The notes beneath the pieces are model-generated. The model made no database searches. It saw only the letters and a program-made list of their open reading frames with translations, and was not told the DNA's origin. The translations under genes were made by a program, and so were the position numbers. Positions 1 through 8,269 of a stretch of 64,000 bases of DNA are shown piece after piece (position 1 is the stretch's first letter; the number at the start of each line of letters is the position of its first letter). The stretch spans positions 62,001 to 126,000 of the forward strand of contig NZ_KB906398.1 of assembly GCF_000381345.1 (NCBI RefSeq), written 5' to 3'. The stretch is from Deinococcus apachensis DSM 19763. Lineage in GTDB: Bacteria > Deinococcota > Deinococci > Deinococcales > Deinococcaceae.

Positions 1-72
1 ATCGCGGTCGCGCTGAGCTTCGGCTCGGAGTTCCTGGGCGCGGTCCTGGGCGGCGTGGAGATAGGCGTTCAT
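1..72 (-). CDS. Partial CDS, unknown protein (left edge)
   Basis: Only the first 24 codons are visible before the gene leaves the window. The ATG at 72 follows a clear Shine-Dalgarno (AAAGGAG about 6 nt upstream), so the start is convincing. The visible peptide is helical, Ala/Gln/Arg/Glu-rich (MNAYLHAAQDRAQELRAEA...) and shows no recognisable domain. It lies downstream of the two minus-strand phage-like genes at 209-1294, separated by 136 bp. It is probably another small gene of the same integrated element. Function unknown. Confidence 0.55.
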   Translation of the reverse strand, partial: MNAYLHAAQDRAQELRAEAQRDRD

Positions 73-208
73 CTTCGTCTCCTTTCGCCGCTCGGTGTCT
101 CCGCTCGGCTGTCCTTATGGTGCCGGGAGAGACCCTTTTTCCACATCAGCTGAGTGCGCACTCCCTTCTATGCCGAACGGCTCACGCACATGGCGCGACC
201 AAACTCTT

Positions 209-898
209 TTAGTGCGCCCCCGCCAGTACCGCTTTCGCGTACCGTAGCGGCCCCTCCGCGCCCTCATCCCGCAGCTGCACTGCAAGCGTCAGGACCGCCA
301 CTGCGTACCGCGCCACCCGCTCCCGGTTCTGGTGCCAGCGGCCGTCCTCCCGGAGCAAGCTGACCGGCGTGGTGTCCGGCGTGTGCCGCAGTTTGTCGAG
401 CATTTTGCCGAGCTGCATCTGCTCGACGAGCGGAGCGCGGCTCATCGTGGTGATGACCACCCCCACCTCCCCCTCGGTGAATTCGCCCGCAGGCGTCTGG
501 AGGTAACGGGTCGGGGTGCGGACATTGCTCCCCAAGGTCAGGAAGTCGAGGTCGCTCTCCCCCGGCTCGTAGTGGAAGCTGTACGGGATCTTGACCTCGC
601 GCATGTCCCACGCCCGCAGCGCCTGGTACCACGCCTCAGCGTAGTCCCGGTATTGCTGAGCCAGGGCCCGTGCCTGGGCCCGCTCCTGTCGGCTGGGGTG
701 ACCGGCGGGGCGTTGGTAGGCGCGGCGGCGCTCCCTGACCTCCTCGTGGGCTTCGGGCGCGTCCGGAGGGTTGAGGGCTGGGCTGGACTGCTGCTGCGCT
801 TCCTGGGGTTTGCCAGGAGCGAGGAGGCGGGCGGTCAGGTCGGCCATGTTGAACTTGGGCACGGGCACCTCGGAGGTGGGGGGAAGGAGGAGGGTCAT
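209..898 (-). CDS. Hypothetical phage/element protein, 229 aa
   Basis: Unrecognised protein. The start ATG at 898 overlaps the stop of the upstream nuclease gene (ATGA), which indicates translational coupling; a GGAG lies about 8 nt before it. A second in-frame Met (MADLTARLL) lies 17 codons in. The first ~75 residues are Pro/Glu/Gln/Arg-rich and look disordered. From about residue 80 there is a compact part with alternating strands and helices (EAWYQALRAWDM, then VRTPTRYLQTP, then EGEVGVVITTMSRAPLVEQM). No catalytic motif or membrane segment is visible. Its place beside a PDDEXK-like nuclease and RusA suggests a role in the replication/recombination module of the integrated element, but that is inference from context. 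Confidence 0.65.
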   Translation of the reverse strand: MTLLLPPTSEVPVPKFNMADLTARLLAPGKPQEAQQQSSPALNPPDAPEAHEEVRERRRAYQRPAGHPSRQERAQARALAQQYRDYAEAWYQALRAWDMREVKIPYSFHYEPGESDLDFLTLGSNVRTPTRYLQTPAGEFTEGEVGVVITTMSRAPLVEQMQLGKMLDKLRHTPDTTPVSLLREDGRWHQNRERVARYAVAVLTLAVQLRDEGAEGPLRYAKAVLAGAH

Positions 899-1294
899 AA
901 CGGGCTCCAGGTGGCGCGGTCGGCGAGGAAGTCCTCGAGCGTCTGCCAGACCGGGCGGCGCTCCTGCGTGAGCACGCGCACCCACCACGTCCGGCACCCG
1001 TTCCAGCGGTGCATCACGAGTGGGGTCTTCCACTCCCCCGCGTCCCAGGTGGCCTGCGCGTCCCACTCGGCGAGTTGCCCGGGGCAGGTCATCTGGCTGG
1101 TGGCCGTCACCTTGCACTCGATGTGGAACCCAGCCAGGGAGGGGCACAGGACGTCTGGGCTGGCGCCGCCCCCCCTTGCGCTGCTGCCCGCGCTCGGCGG
1201 GGAAGCCCAGGGCGGTCAGGGCCCTCGCCAGCTCACGCTCCCCGTTCGCTCCCTTACGGCGGGAGTTCACGGGCTTCTTGTAGGGGGCGGTCAC
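895..1294 (-). pseudogene. PDDEXK/Hjc-like nuclease, frameshifted in a G7 run
   Basis: Two reading frames join into one nuclease-like protein. The N-terminal part (from GTG at 1294) contains GERELARAL with the first acidic residue and ends at QQRKG. The C-terminal part resumes in another frame with SPDVLCP, then FHIECKV, giving the E...PD...E-x-K pattern of the PDDEXK fold as in phage Holliday-junction-resolvase-like proteins. The frames meet at a run of seven C (plus strand 1169-1175); six would restore one frame of about 132 codons. GTG 1294 is chosen over upstream Met codons because GGAGG lies 5 nt before it. The gene is followed directly by the 229-aa gene (ATGA overlap). It is either a real loss-of-function mutation, a homopolymer error, or a slippage site; the sequence alone cannot decide. 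Confidence 0.7.
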
Positions 1295-1368
1295 GCGGCC
1301 CTCCGCACGGCCACACATCTGCCCAAGAACCATCTTGACTTGTGAGAGGATGATGATGGAGGTACAAC

Positions 1369-1695
1369 ATGAAACGAACGGCTGCTGTCGCGCTGACCCT
1401 TGTTGCCGCCCTCGCCTCGTGCGCGCCCCGCTATAACCCTCAGGGGGCCAAGCTGGACGCCGACCTGACCTGCTCCGAGATTCGTTCTGAGGTTGCCCGC
1501 GCGCAAAGTGCCAGAACCGAAGCCCAAAAGCAGAAGGGGTTGAGCGGGCAGAACGTCGCTTGGGCGCTCTTCTTCCTCCCCGGAATCATTGGTAACGAGT
1601 ACAACAACAGCCAGGTCATTAAGGTTGCAGATGAGCGAATCGCCACCCTGAATAGCCTCTACACCCGCAAAGGCTGCACGGACACCACCCCTTAA
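1369..1695 (+). CDS. Small lipoprotein, 108 aa
   Basis: The N-terminus is a classical lipoprotein signal: MKR, a hydrophobic stretch (TAAVALTLVAAL), then lipobox ASC with Cys18 as the lipidated residue. The mature part carries a helical Arg/Glu/Gln segment, a short hydrophobic patch (AWALFFLPGIIG, about residues 64-75) and a C-terminal helix with a second and third Cys. A Shine-Dalgarno GGAGG precedes the ATG by 7 nt. It is divergent from the nuclease gene and is closed by a 15-bp perfect hairpin. Family unknown; probably a membrane-anchored accessory protein of the island. An Rz1-like lysis role is possible but no partner spanin is visible. Confidence 0.8.
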   Translation: MKRTAAVALTLVAALASCAPRYNPQGAKLDADLTCSEIRSEVARAQSARTEAQKQKGLSGQNVAWALFFLPGIIGNEYNNSQVIKVADERIATLNSLYTRKGCTDTTP

Positions 1696-1707
1696 ACCTG
1701 AGGTGGT

Positions 1708-1743
1708 GAGCAGAGAGAGGGGAACGCACCCCTCTCTCTGCTC
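1708..1743 (+). terminator. Strong hairpin terminator, 15-bp perfect stem
   Basis: The stem GAGCAGAGAGAGGGG (1708-1722), a 6-nt loop and a perfectly complementary arm (1729-1743) lie 13 bp after the lipoprotein stop, between convergent genes. There is no long T tract (only TTGT follows), so it may act bidirectionally or as an mRNA-end stabiliser. Confidence 0.75.
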
Positions 1744-1813
1744 TTGTACGTCCATCGGCAAGGGCTGGTCCACCAGATATCTGTTGTCGTCATTCGTCGT
1801 CATAGGGGTCACC

Positions 1814-2422
1814 TCAGAAGAGCGTGCTGCCCAGGGGCACGATCTGCACGACCATCCGGCCGCGCGGGCACACTTCACCCCGCCGCACGATCAACTCGTC
1901 GATCAGGCTGTCGTCCGCCCAGACCTGTGCATGCGTGAGGGCATCCTCCAGCGCCTTCGGGATATTGCTGAGGTCCCGGGCGCGCTTGTCCGGCGGGCAA
2001 GCGGTCAGGGTCAACGCGAGGCGGGTACCCGGCGGGGTGCGTGGGTGCCCGTAGTCGCGAATGCGGTCACGTACGGCCCGGCGGTAGGCTCTCCCCTCCC
2101 GGCTGAGCAGCACGCGCGCCTGTGGCCCCTCGGCGGTCTTCACTACGGTCGCCCGCCAGATGCTGTTGAGGGAGGGCGGCCAGGGCAGCGTGAAGGTCCG
2201 GGCGCCGGGGACGACGTGGGCGAGGTTGAGCGGCGCGGGCTGAGTCCGTGCACTCAGCACAGGAACAGCGCTGTGACGCAGCTCCGCAGATGGACGATTT
2301 TCCGGGGCAGTTCGGTCCCCCTCATCCAGTCCCAGCGTCCGGCGGGTGGCCTCGCGCACGGCCAGGTCGGGAATGCGCGAGAGGTACGTCTCGGCGTGCT
2401 GGCGGGTCGGGAAGGGGTTCAT
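1814..2422 (-). CDS. rusA: RusA-family crossover junction endodeoxyribonuclease
   Basis: Resolves Holliday junctions, typically in phage late recombination and packaging. The C-terminal ~125 residues (from about 78) match RusA: PPSLNSIWR near the start of the domain, SREGRAYRR, then PPDKRARDLSNIPKALEDAL with the Asp/Asn/Lys cluster, and WADDSLIDEL with the paired Asp residues that bind Mg2+. RusA itself is about 120 aa, so this 202-aa protein carries an extra N-terminal ~75 residues (MNPFPTRQHAETYLSRIPD...) that look helical followed by a Pro/Ala linker. It is divergent from a small membrane protein gene. Its presence marks this region as phage- or element-derived. Confidence 0.85.
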   Translation of the reverse strand: MNPFPTRQHAETYLSRIPDLAVREATRRTLGLDEGDRTAPENRPSAELRHSAVPVLSARTQPAPLNLAHVVPGARTFTLPWPPSLNSIWRATVVKTAEGPQARVLLSREGRAYRRAVRDRIRDYGHPRTPPGTRLALTLTACPPDKRARDLSNIPKALEDALTHAQVWADDSLIDELIVRRGEVCPRGRMVVQIVPLGSTLF

Positions 2423-2454
2423 GCCGTTCTCCTCCGGGCCAGTAAGATCTCGTC

Positions 2455-2766
2455 ATGACGCAACGCAACCCCAGGATGCAAAGCCCACCGGTGTTGGTAT
2501 GGGCGGGACTGGCGTTGTTGCTTATCGGCGCCCTGCTGGGCACGCCGCCGACATTCACGGGGCAAGCTGTAAAAACGTTTCTGATGGTGGCAGGGCAACT
2601 GTTGTTGCTGGGCACGATGTTGTTTGAGGGGCGGCGTGCTGGCAGGGTGACGCCCCCTGTCCTGATGATCCTGGTGGTGGTGCTGATCGCGAGTACAAGC
2701 TTGCAACTGTGGACGTTGTGGGATGCGTGGCATGCGGAGTTGATGGATCGCCAACGCGGGTTGTAG
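2455..2766 (+). CDS. Small membrane protein, 103 aa, three TM segments
   Basis: There are three hydrophobic segments at about residues 13-30 (VLVWAGLALLLIGALLG), 40-57 (FLMVAGQLLLLGTML) and 66-88 (PPVLMILVVVLIASTSLQL), with a basic loop (EGRRAGR) between the second and third. The tail is charged. No family recognised. It is divergent from rusA with 32 bp between the starts. The first ATG has no strong ribosome site; an alternative ATG at 2476 follows CCAGG. In phage arms such small multi-TM proteins are often holin-like, but no endolysin is visible, so this is only a possibility. Confidence 0.65.
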   Translation: MTQRNPRMQSPPVLVWAGLALLLIGALLGTPPTFTGQAVKTFLMVAGQLLLLGTMLFEGRRAGRVTPPVLMILVVVLIASTSLQLWTLWDAWHAELMDRQRGL

Positions 2767-2780
2767 GGGTGGCAAACCGG

Positions 2781-4175
2781 TCATCCCTTGACTTCCTCCA
2801 CCAGATTCAGCACGGCCTTCTTCAGGTACGGTGCCCGCTCGCCGAACACGAGGGTGTTGCCGCTGCTCACGTTCCGCACGAGGGCCTGCGCCTGTGGGTT
2901 CCCGCTCTCGTCCCGGAACACCCGGATCACCAGCTCTTGGTCGTCGGTGAGGTGCTGCTGGGCGTAGGTCATGCACCAGTCCGCCCACCCACCCCGCCCG
3001 GTGCTGGCGTTGGCTTGCAGGCTCTCCTGAATGTGCTGCTGCTGGCGCTGCATCCGCTCGTGCGTCCCGGTCGTCACGTTCTCAGCCAGCGCCGCGGCCC
3101 GCTGCTCCCCAGTCAGGGCACTGAAGGGCACTTCGGCGCCCGTGTCCGGGTGCGCGACGGTCCCGTGCGCGTCGATGGCCGCCGCCACCTCTGCCGCTGC
3201 GCGCACCTGCGAGGTTGAGGGCCGGTCGCTGCCCGTCGCGGCCTTCAGGTAGGTAGCGACGGCCACCTGAAGCTCAGGCTCCAGGCCAGAGACCACCTTC
3301 GCGGCTTCCTTCAACTCGCGGGCCAGGGGGGTGACACGGAGGCTGATGGAGCCGCGCTGATACTCGGGTCGGGCCAGGGCGCCCCGCAGCTCCCGGGTCG
3401 TGTTCGCGGTGAGCCGCAAAAATCCCTCGATCTCAGTCGAGGACGCGACCACGGCAAGGTCGGGGGGAACGAACTGCACCTCCAAGCGGCGACGCTGGGT
3501 TTCCCGCAGGTAGGCTTCCAGCACGGGCAGAGGAGCGCGAGTGAAGCGTACCCGCGCCTTCGCCTTCTCGTTCACGCCCACACTTTCGTTCCTTTGAAGG
3601 TAGAGTGCGACCACGCTGAACGCCAGTTGGAGGAAACGCTCCAGGCTGAGCCCGTAGGTGTGCTGCAACTCGGCGTTCATGTCGAACGACAACCCGGCGT
3701 TGTTGACCGCCTGCTGAATCTCAGCCGAGTGCTCGCGGGGAATAACAGCCATCAGCGCGTAATTCCGGGCGAGGCGCGATAAAATTTCTCCGCTAGTCTG
3801 GGCTGGAAACTGCCTATTTGCCACTGGAGCGAAGAATTTGATCTCCAATTCCTCGGGAGTGGACACCGCCGAGATGTCGCCGGAACCAAGCACATTCGTC
3901 AGGGCGTTGTGCGTGCGGGCGTACTGCTGGTAATCGTAGGGCTCTCGCGGCTGCTTGTAGTCAGCAGCACGGCTGTACAGCACCGCCGTTGCCAGCAGGC
4001 GCACCTGTTCCGAATTCACGAAGGGGAAGAACGGGCTGTGCTGTTCGTGGTGCTCGTCCCCTCCGAAAACGTCGAGCATGCTGAGCAGGGAGCAGAATGC
4101 CCAGAGGTCTGCGAGGTTGTAGGAGTTTAAGCTCAAGACCGCGTTCTCGAAGGCTCGTTCAGCATCGCTGGGCAC
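2781..4175 (-). CDS. Orphan protein, 464 aa, with AT-rich N-terminal coding part
   Basis: Not recognised. The start is GTG at 4175 (AGGA only 2 nt before, so uncertain). The N-terminal ~240 residues contain aromatic and hydrophobic helices (NLADLWAFCSLLSML), a HEQHSPFFPF segment and a basic region (VNEKAKARVRFTR). The C-terminal half is strongly charged and helical, with a Gln-rich stretch (ERMQRQQQHIQESLQ) and an ordered tail (VIRVFRDESGNPQAQALVRNV). No signal peptide, TM segment or nuclease motif is evident. The DNA encoding residues ~90-135 (about 3770-3900) is visibly AT-richer than its surroundings, suggesting a composite or recently acquired gene. It sits between phage-type genes and the aldo/keto reductase. 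Confidence 0.7.
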   Translation of the reverse strand: MPSDAERAFENAVLSLNSYNLADLWAFCSLLSMLDVFGGDEHHEQHSPFFPFVNSEQVRLLATAVLYSRAADYKQPREPYDYQQYARTHNALTNVLGSGDISAVSTPEELEIKFFAPVANRQFPAQTSGEILSRLARNYALMAVIPREHSAEIQQAVNNAGLSFDMNAELQHTYGLSLERFLQLAFSVVALYLQRNESVGVNEKAKARVRFTRAPLPVLEAYLRETQRRRLEVQFVPPDLAVVASSTEIEGFLRLTANTTRELRGALARPEYQRGSISLRVTPLARELKEAAKVVSGLEPELQVAVATYLKAATGSDRPSTSQVRAAAEVAAAIDAHGTVAHPDTGAEVPFSALTGEQRAAALAENVTTGTHERMQRQQQHIQESLQANASTGRGGWADWCMTYAQQHLTDDQELVIRVFRDESGNPQAQALVRNVSSGNTLVFGERAPYLKKAVLNLVEEVKG

Positions 4176-4282
4176 GTCCTAGTGGTAGCACGTGGGGTGA
4201 CCCACTCTATTAACCGCACAAAGACGGATGCCACCACGCTGCTCCGGTGAGTTCGTGTTTAGCAGATTGGCCTTAATGGGCT

Positions 4283-4463
4283 GTCAGAAACGGTCTGTCG
4301 CTTGCAAGTGGTCGGGGCCACCACCGAGAAGGAGGGAGCCCAGACAAACCAAACTTGACGGCCCACTAATGTGCCGTCAAGAACGGTCTGTGACCGTCAG
4401 GCTGCTGCAAGCACCGCCAGGAGGAAGGGCTCCTTGACAGGCCAAAGTTGACGTTCCACTAAT
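4283..4463. repeat. Two imperfect tandem direct repeats of 88 bp
   Basis: Copies at 4283-4370 and 4376-4463 have equal length and a 93-bp period. Both begin with GTCA..AACGGTCTGT (14 of 16 identical) and both end with CCAAA.TTGACG..CCACTAAT (19 of 22 identical); the middle is much less conserved. They fill the 340-bp gene-free gap between the 464-aa orphan (start 4175) and the aldo/keto reductase (end 4517). Nothing coding was seen in this gap. They may be protein-binding or mobile-element sites; the function is unknown. Confidence 0.65.
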
Positions 4464-4516
4464 CACATGCACGTTAAGCCGACACAACCTTGCATTGTTC
4501 ACACGCGAGTTTGGTT

Positions 4517-5527
4517 TTACTCGCTCGAGCCATATAAACGGGTTTCCTTGTTGCCCAGTGACGCATCGATGGCCGCCATCACCTCGTCGGTGAGCTGGGG
4601 AACCACCTCGAGCGCGGAAAAATTCTCTACCACTTGCGTGACTTTAGAGGCACCAGTAATCACTGTGCTCACATTCGGATTCTTGACGCACCAGGCCAGG
4701 GCGAGCTTCGGCAAGGTCGTGCCCAAGTCGTCGGCAATCTTGGCCAAGCCTCGGACTTTGACCAAGTTGGTTTGGCCTTCTTCACTCTCGAGCCTGGCTT
4801 TCAACCATTCGTAGCCGGGCAGGTTGGCGCGGGTGTCATTCGGAACCACATCGTTGTACTTGCCAGTCAGAAGACCGCTCGCCAGCGGCGACCAGACCGT
4901 GGTGCCCAACCCGAGCGTGTCCGGGCGGTACAAGCGGCTGTATTCGACCTCGACCCGGTAGCGGGTGAGCATGTTGTATTGCGGCTGCTCCATGGTCGGG
5001 GGAATCAGGTTGTACTGACGGGCGACAGCGTAGGCTTCCATCAATTCCTGCGCCGACCACTCACTCGTTCCCCAATACAGCACATCACCGCGCTGGATCA
5101 ATTCGGTCATGGCCCGCACCGTTTCTTCGATGGGGGTGTTGCGGTCCGGGCGATGACAGAAGTACAAATCCAGGTACTCGCATTGCAGGCGTTCGATGGC
5201 CTGGTAGCACGCCTCGTAAATGTGCTTGCGTGAAAGTCCCCGCTGAGTGGGGGCTGGGTTTTCAACCGCTCCGCCGAACACTTTGCTTGAAACGATGTAG
5301 CTGTCGCGCCGCCAGCCTGCCTTGGCCAGGGCCTGGCCCATGATGGTTTCAGCCTGGCCCCGAGCGTACGCCTCGGCGTTGTCGAAGAAGTTACACCCGC
5401 GGTCATAGGCGGCGGACATCAGTTCCAGGGCACCGTTCGCATCTAACTGCGTGCCGAACGTCACCCAAGCACCGAAGGAAAGCGTACTGACCTGCAAACC
5501 AGATTGGCCCAATCGACGATATTCCAT
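4517..5527 (-). CDS. Aldo/keto reductase (Kv-beta/YghZ type)
   Basis: NADPH-dependent reductase of small aldehydes and ketones, cytoplasmic, 336 aa (full length for the family). The AKR catalytic tetrad is visible: Asp49 and Tyr54 (FDNAEAY), Lys82 (SSKVFG) and His125 (FCHRPD). The late [17 protein letters not shown] and [10 protein letters not shown] segments are cofactor-binding motifs typical of the AKR6/AKR14 (potassium-channel beta subunit, YghZ) branch. The start ATG is followed by the usual [11 protein letters not shown]. It lies alone in the island between the tandem repeats and the MauE-thioredoxin operon. The substrate cannot be told; detoxification of reactive aldehydes is the usual role of YghZ relatives. 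Confidence 0.9.
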   Translation of the reverse strand: MEYRRLGQSGLQVSTLSFGAWVTFGTQLDANGALELMSAAYDRGCNFFDNAEAYARGQAETIMGQALAKAGWRRDSYIVSSKVFGGAVENPAPTQRGLSRKHIYEACYQAIERLQCEYLDLYFCHRPDRNTPIEETVRAMTELIQRGDVLYWGTSEWSAQELMEAYAVARQYNLIPPTMEQPQYNMLTRYRVEVEYSRLYRPDTLGLGTTVWSPLASGLLTGKYNDVVPNDTRANLPGYEWLKARLESEEGQTNLVKVRGLAKIADDLGTTLPKLALAWCVKNPNVSTVITGASKVTQVVENFSALEVVPQLTDEVMAAIDASLGNKETRLYGSSE

Positions 5528-5653
5528 AGCCTCACCTCGCGTTCCACCCTATGCCAAAGCAGCACATCTATTCTTGAACTCAGGTTTAGACACGCCAAGC
5601 GTATTCTCTCGAGCTCCAGGCCTGCTCGAAGGTACTCGTGCCTTGACCAGAAC

Positions 5654-5684
5654 AGAGGTGGAGTGCCAGGGGCACTCCACCTCT
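5654..5684 (-). terminator. Perfect 14-bp hairpin after the MauE-thioredoxin gene
   Basis: AGAGGTGGAGTGCC (5654-5667), a 3-nt loop and its exact complement (5671-5684) lie 17 bp beyond the stop of the 5702-7207 gene. There is no T tract on either side. It probably ends or protects the mRNA of the minus-strand MauE/Cys-rich operon. Confidence 0.7.
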
Positions 5685-5701
5685 CCAGCTATCCCGGCCT
5701 G

Positions 5702-7207
5702 TCAGGCCGTCGAGAGTGTTCCCACACGTTGGACGGCGGGTTCCAGTGGCGCCATCAGCGCGAACACTTCATCCGCCCCCACAGCCACGGGTGACGCCAC
5801 CCGCCCGAACGCACTGATTCGCACCGCGGAAGGGGTGCCCGGAACACCAAACCGGTTCATGGCGGACGATATTTCATCCAGCACGACAGTCGACCGCAAC
5901 TCCAGGGCCACATTCTCCTGCAACGAGCCCGCGGAGATCAGCACCAGCCTGGGCGCGTCCGCCCGCCGCCGCACCTCCCACGCCTTCAACGCCTCGAGCA
6001 TGTTCCGGCAGTACCCGCACCGGGGATCGAAGAACAGCAGGAACGTTTCCTGGCCCAGCAGGTGGACCTCACTGAAGTCCCGGCCCTGCAGATCCTTCAA
6101 CCGCAGTTGAGGAACGGCCGCGCCCACCGCGAGCGGCACCGGCATCTGGCGGCTGGCCTCCTGGGGCGCTGCGGACATCACGCTCGCGAAGGCCGACTCC
6201 ACCAATCGCGCGATGTCGACTGCCCCGGCCGCCGCGGGAGCAGCCACGGTTCCGTCAGGGTGGACCAGGACGGCCGAGGGTGTGGCCTGAACCCGGTACC
6301 GCTCCGACACCTCGCGTTCCGCCTGTCGAAGCACCGTGGCGAGGTGATGAGGCCCGACCTTCTTCTGGTTGGCCTCGACGGACCCGCGGGAGATCAACGC
6401 GAACGAGACTCCCCCCTGTTGTTCCCACGCAGCTACCTGAGGCAGCAACGCTGTGCAAGGGGCGCAATCCGGGTCGACGAAGATCAGGACGAGGGGACGC
6501 TGAGGCGCGAGCAGGGTACCCAGCGTGAGCGTCTCCCCTACCAAGCTGGGAAGGTTGAACTCCGGCGCCCTCGCCCCCACGGGCAATCCTGCCGCCTGCA
6601 GTGCAGGCGCAGGCTTGGGAGGAACGGGGGCCCGAGGGGCCTCCAGAGCATCCAGGCGCACCAGGAGACGCCCCTGCTGCCGCATCAGGGCGAACAGCGC
6701 GCGCCCCGTCAGCACCTGCCCCACGAGCAGCACCGCCACCGCGACGAGCAGCCACACCACGGCCGGGGTAAAGGCAGCCCGGAATGAGGGCGAGAATGTC
6801 ACGACCGCTTGGGGCACTGGCCAGACCAGGGCGGCAGCCAACCCGAACAGGGCGAGATTGCGGGCCAGGGTCCAGCCACTGATTCGACCCGGGTGCAGCT
6901 GCCCGAAGCAATTACAGGTCGGGCGCCTCCCGCGGATCAACTGGTACCCGACGGCCAGGAGGAACGTGAGCAGCAGGACGCCAGCTGCCACCGCACTCCA
7001 ATGCCGCGTCGCGGGGAAGAGGAGGGTCACGGCGATCACCCCTTCGGCCACGGGGAGAAGCGCGGCGAAGAGAGGTGCCAGGGGTGCGGGCATGCCAAAG
7101 TCCAGCATGGCCTGACGGGCACCTCCCCTATCCAGAAACTTGGCAGTGGCAGCGACGGCGAAGACGATGAACAGGACGAGCAGTGCGATCAAGGACAGGA
7201 CATTCAT
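5702..7207 (-). CDS. MauE-like membrane protein fused to two thioredoxin domains
   Basis: Predicted membrane thiol-disulfide oxidoreductase, 501 aa. Residues 1-~165 are MauE/DoxX-like with four to five TM helices and the MauE hallmark CNCFG (Cys98, Cys100). A Pro/Ala linker follows (about 187-208). Two extracytoplasmic thioredoxin-fold domains come next: the first (about 209-345) with CAPC at 248-251 and the cis-Pro motif ATPSA, the second (about 356-495) with CGYC at 397-400 and GTPSA. MauE proteins support disulfide formation in other exported proteins. Directly upstream (21 bp, same strand) lies a secreted protein with 48 mature cysteines, a likely client. The doubled thioredoxin domain suggests a relay, for example oxidase plus isomerase; this is inference. 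Confidence 0.85.
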   Translation of the reverse strand: MNVLSLIALLVLFIVFAVAATAKFLDRGGARQAMLDFGMPAPLAPLFAALLPVAEGVIAVTLLFPATRHWSAVAAGVLLLTFLLAVGYQLIRGRRPTCNCFGQLHPGRISGWTLARNLALFGLAAALVWPVPQAVVTFSPSFRAAFTPAVVWLLVAVAVLLVGQVLTGRALFALMRQQGRLLVRLDALEAPRAPVPPKPAPALQAAGLPVGARAPEFNLPSLVGETLTLGTLLAPQRPLVLIFVDPDCAPCTALLPQVAAWEQQGGVSFALISRGSVEANQKKVGPHHLATVLRQAEREVSERYRVQATPSAVLVHPDGTVAAPAAAGAVDIARLVESAFASVMSAAPQEASRQMPVPLAVGAAVPQLRLKDLQGRDFSEVHLLGQETFLLFFDPRCGYCRNMLEALKAWEVRRRADAPRLVLISAGSLQENVALELRSTVVLDEISSAMNRFGVPGTPSAVRISAFGRVASPVAVGADEVFALMAPLEPAVQRVGTLSTA

Positions 7208-7228
7208 GGAGTTCTAGCCTCGTGAGCC

Positions 7229-8269
7229 TCAGGCGCAGATGCCAGCGGTACACACGCCGCTCAAGCAGTCCGAGCTGATATTGCATTGCTTGCCGGACAC
7301 GCATTTTTGGCACGTCGGCCCGCCACAGTCGACGTCCGTTTCGAGCCCGTTCCTGACCCCATCGTTGCAGGTGGCGCCCATGCAGATTCCAGCGCTACAA
7401 ATGCCGCTCACGCAGTCCGAGCTGACATTGCACTGCCTGCCAGCCGCGCACTTCGGGCAATTCGGTCCGCCACAGTCGACGTCCGTCTCCGACCCATTCT
7501 TCACCCCGTCCGTGCAGGTCGGCGACGTGCAAACCCCAGAGACACAGGTCGCGCCAGCAGGGCAAGTGACCCCGCAACTCCCGCAATTCCTGACATCGGA
7601 CATCAGGTTCGTTTCGCAGCCGTCAGCCCCATTGTTGTTGCAGTTGGCGAAGCCTGGCTGGCAGACGCAGCTCCCATTCGCGCACGTGCCGTTGATGCAT
7701 ACGTTCCCGCAAGCGCCGCAATTGTTCGGGTCGCTGCTGGTGTTGATGCACTGACCGTTGCACAGGCTCTGACCGGACGGGCACCCACACGAGCCATTCG
7801 TACACGTGCCGTTCGCACACACGTTTCCGCAGGCGCCACAGTTCTTCGGGTCGTTGCTGGTGTTGATGCACTGCCCGTTGCAATACGTGCTCCCTGTCGG
7901 GCAGATGGCGTAACACTTCCCGCTGTAGCAGGACTGCCCGGGCGGGCACGCCACTCCGCATGCCCCACAGTTCTTCGGGTCGTACTGGATGTCCGTGTAC
8001 GTTCCCGCGCAACACGTGGCGTTGGCCGCGGTCTTACACACCGCGGGTTTGGCCAGGGGTTGCAAGGCCGGACTACCTCCACCCATTGCCGTTGACGATG
8101 CCGCCTGAGCGGCGGCAGGAACGTTCTCCTGAGCGCAGGAGTTCAGGCCGAACACCCCCAGCATGCTCCCGCCCAACCATCGGCCGATCGTCCCTACTGC
8201 TTCACGTCGAGAGCGAGCTGCTCCAAGGGAGCGAGTGAACGTCTCGAACGAGTCCGACCGTTGCTGCAT
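7229..8269 (-). CDS. Exported Cys-rich repeat protein, 346 aa
   Basis: ATG 8269 is chosen because GGGAGG lies about 6 nt upstream; the frame stays open 24 codons further but without a ribosome site. The N-terminus carries SRREAVGTIGRWLGG plus a hydrophobic stretch ending GLNSC, resembling a Tat-type signal with a lipobox. After it I count 48 cysteines in about 265 residues. Three or four units contain DPKNCGACGNVC followed by an NGTCTNGSC-type end (myxobacterial-style Cys repeats). Two tandem 46-residue units follow, each with CxDGVxNGxETDVDCGGPxC and ending SDCxSGxCxAGIC. It must need extensive oxidative folding, fitting the adjacent MauE-thioredoxin gene. Likely a surface or matrix protein; function unknown. 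Confidence 0.85.
   Translation of the reverse strand: MQQRSDSFETFTRSLGAARSRREAVGTIGRWLGGSMLGVFGLNSCAQENVPAAAQAASSTAMGGGSPALQPLAKPAVCKTAANATCCAGTYTDIQYDPKNCGACGVACPPGQSCYSGKCYAICPTGSTYCNGQCINTSNDPKNCGACGNVCANGTCTNGSCGCPSGQSLCNGQCINTSSDPNNCGACGNVCINGTCANGSCVCQPGFANCNNNGADGCETNLMSDVRNCGSCGVTCPAGATCVSGVCTSPTCTDGVKNGSETDVDCGGPNCPKCAAGRQCNVSSDCVSGICSAGICMGATCNDGVRNGLETDVDCGGPTCQKCVSGKQCNISSDCLSGVCTAGICA

Noticed and set aside
1369..1695. Rz1-type spanin
   Set aside because: Lipoprotein of fitting size but no overlapping Rz partner or endolysin; left as unknown lipoprotein.
4283..4463. CRISPR array
   Set aside because: Only two units, each 88 bp, with variable middles rather than constant repeats and unique spacers.
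7229..8050. CRISPR-like or tandem non-coding repeats
   Set aside because: The regular DNA pattern comes from Cys-rich protein repeats in a coding frame with a good start and ribosome site.
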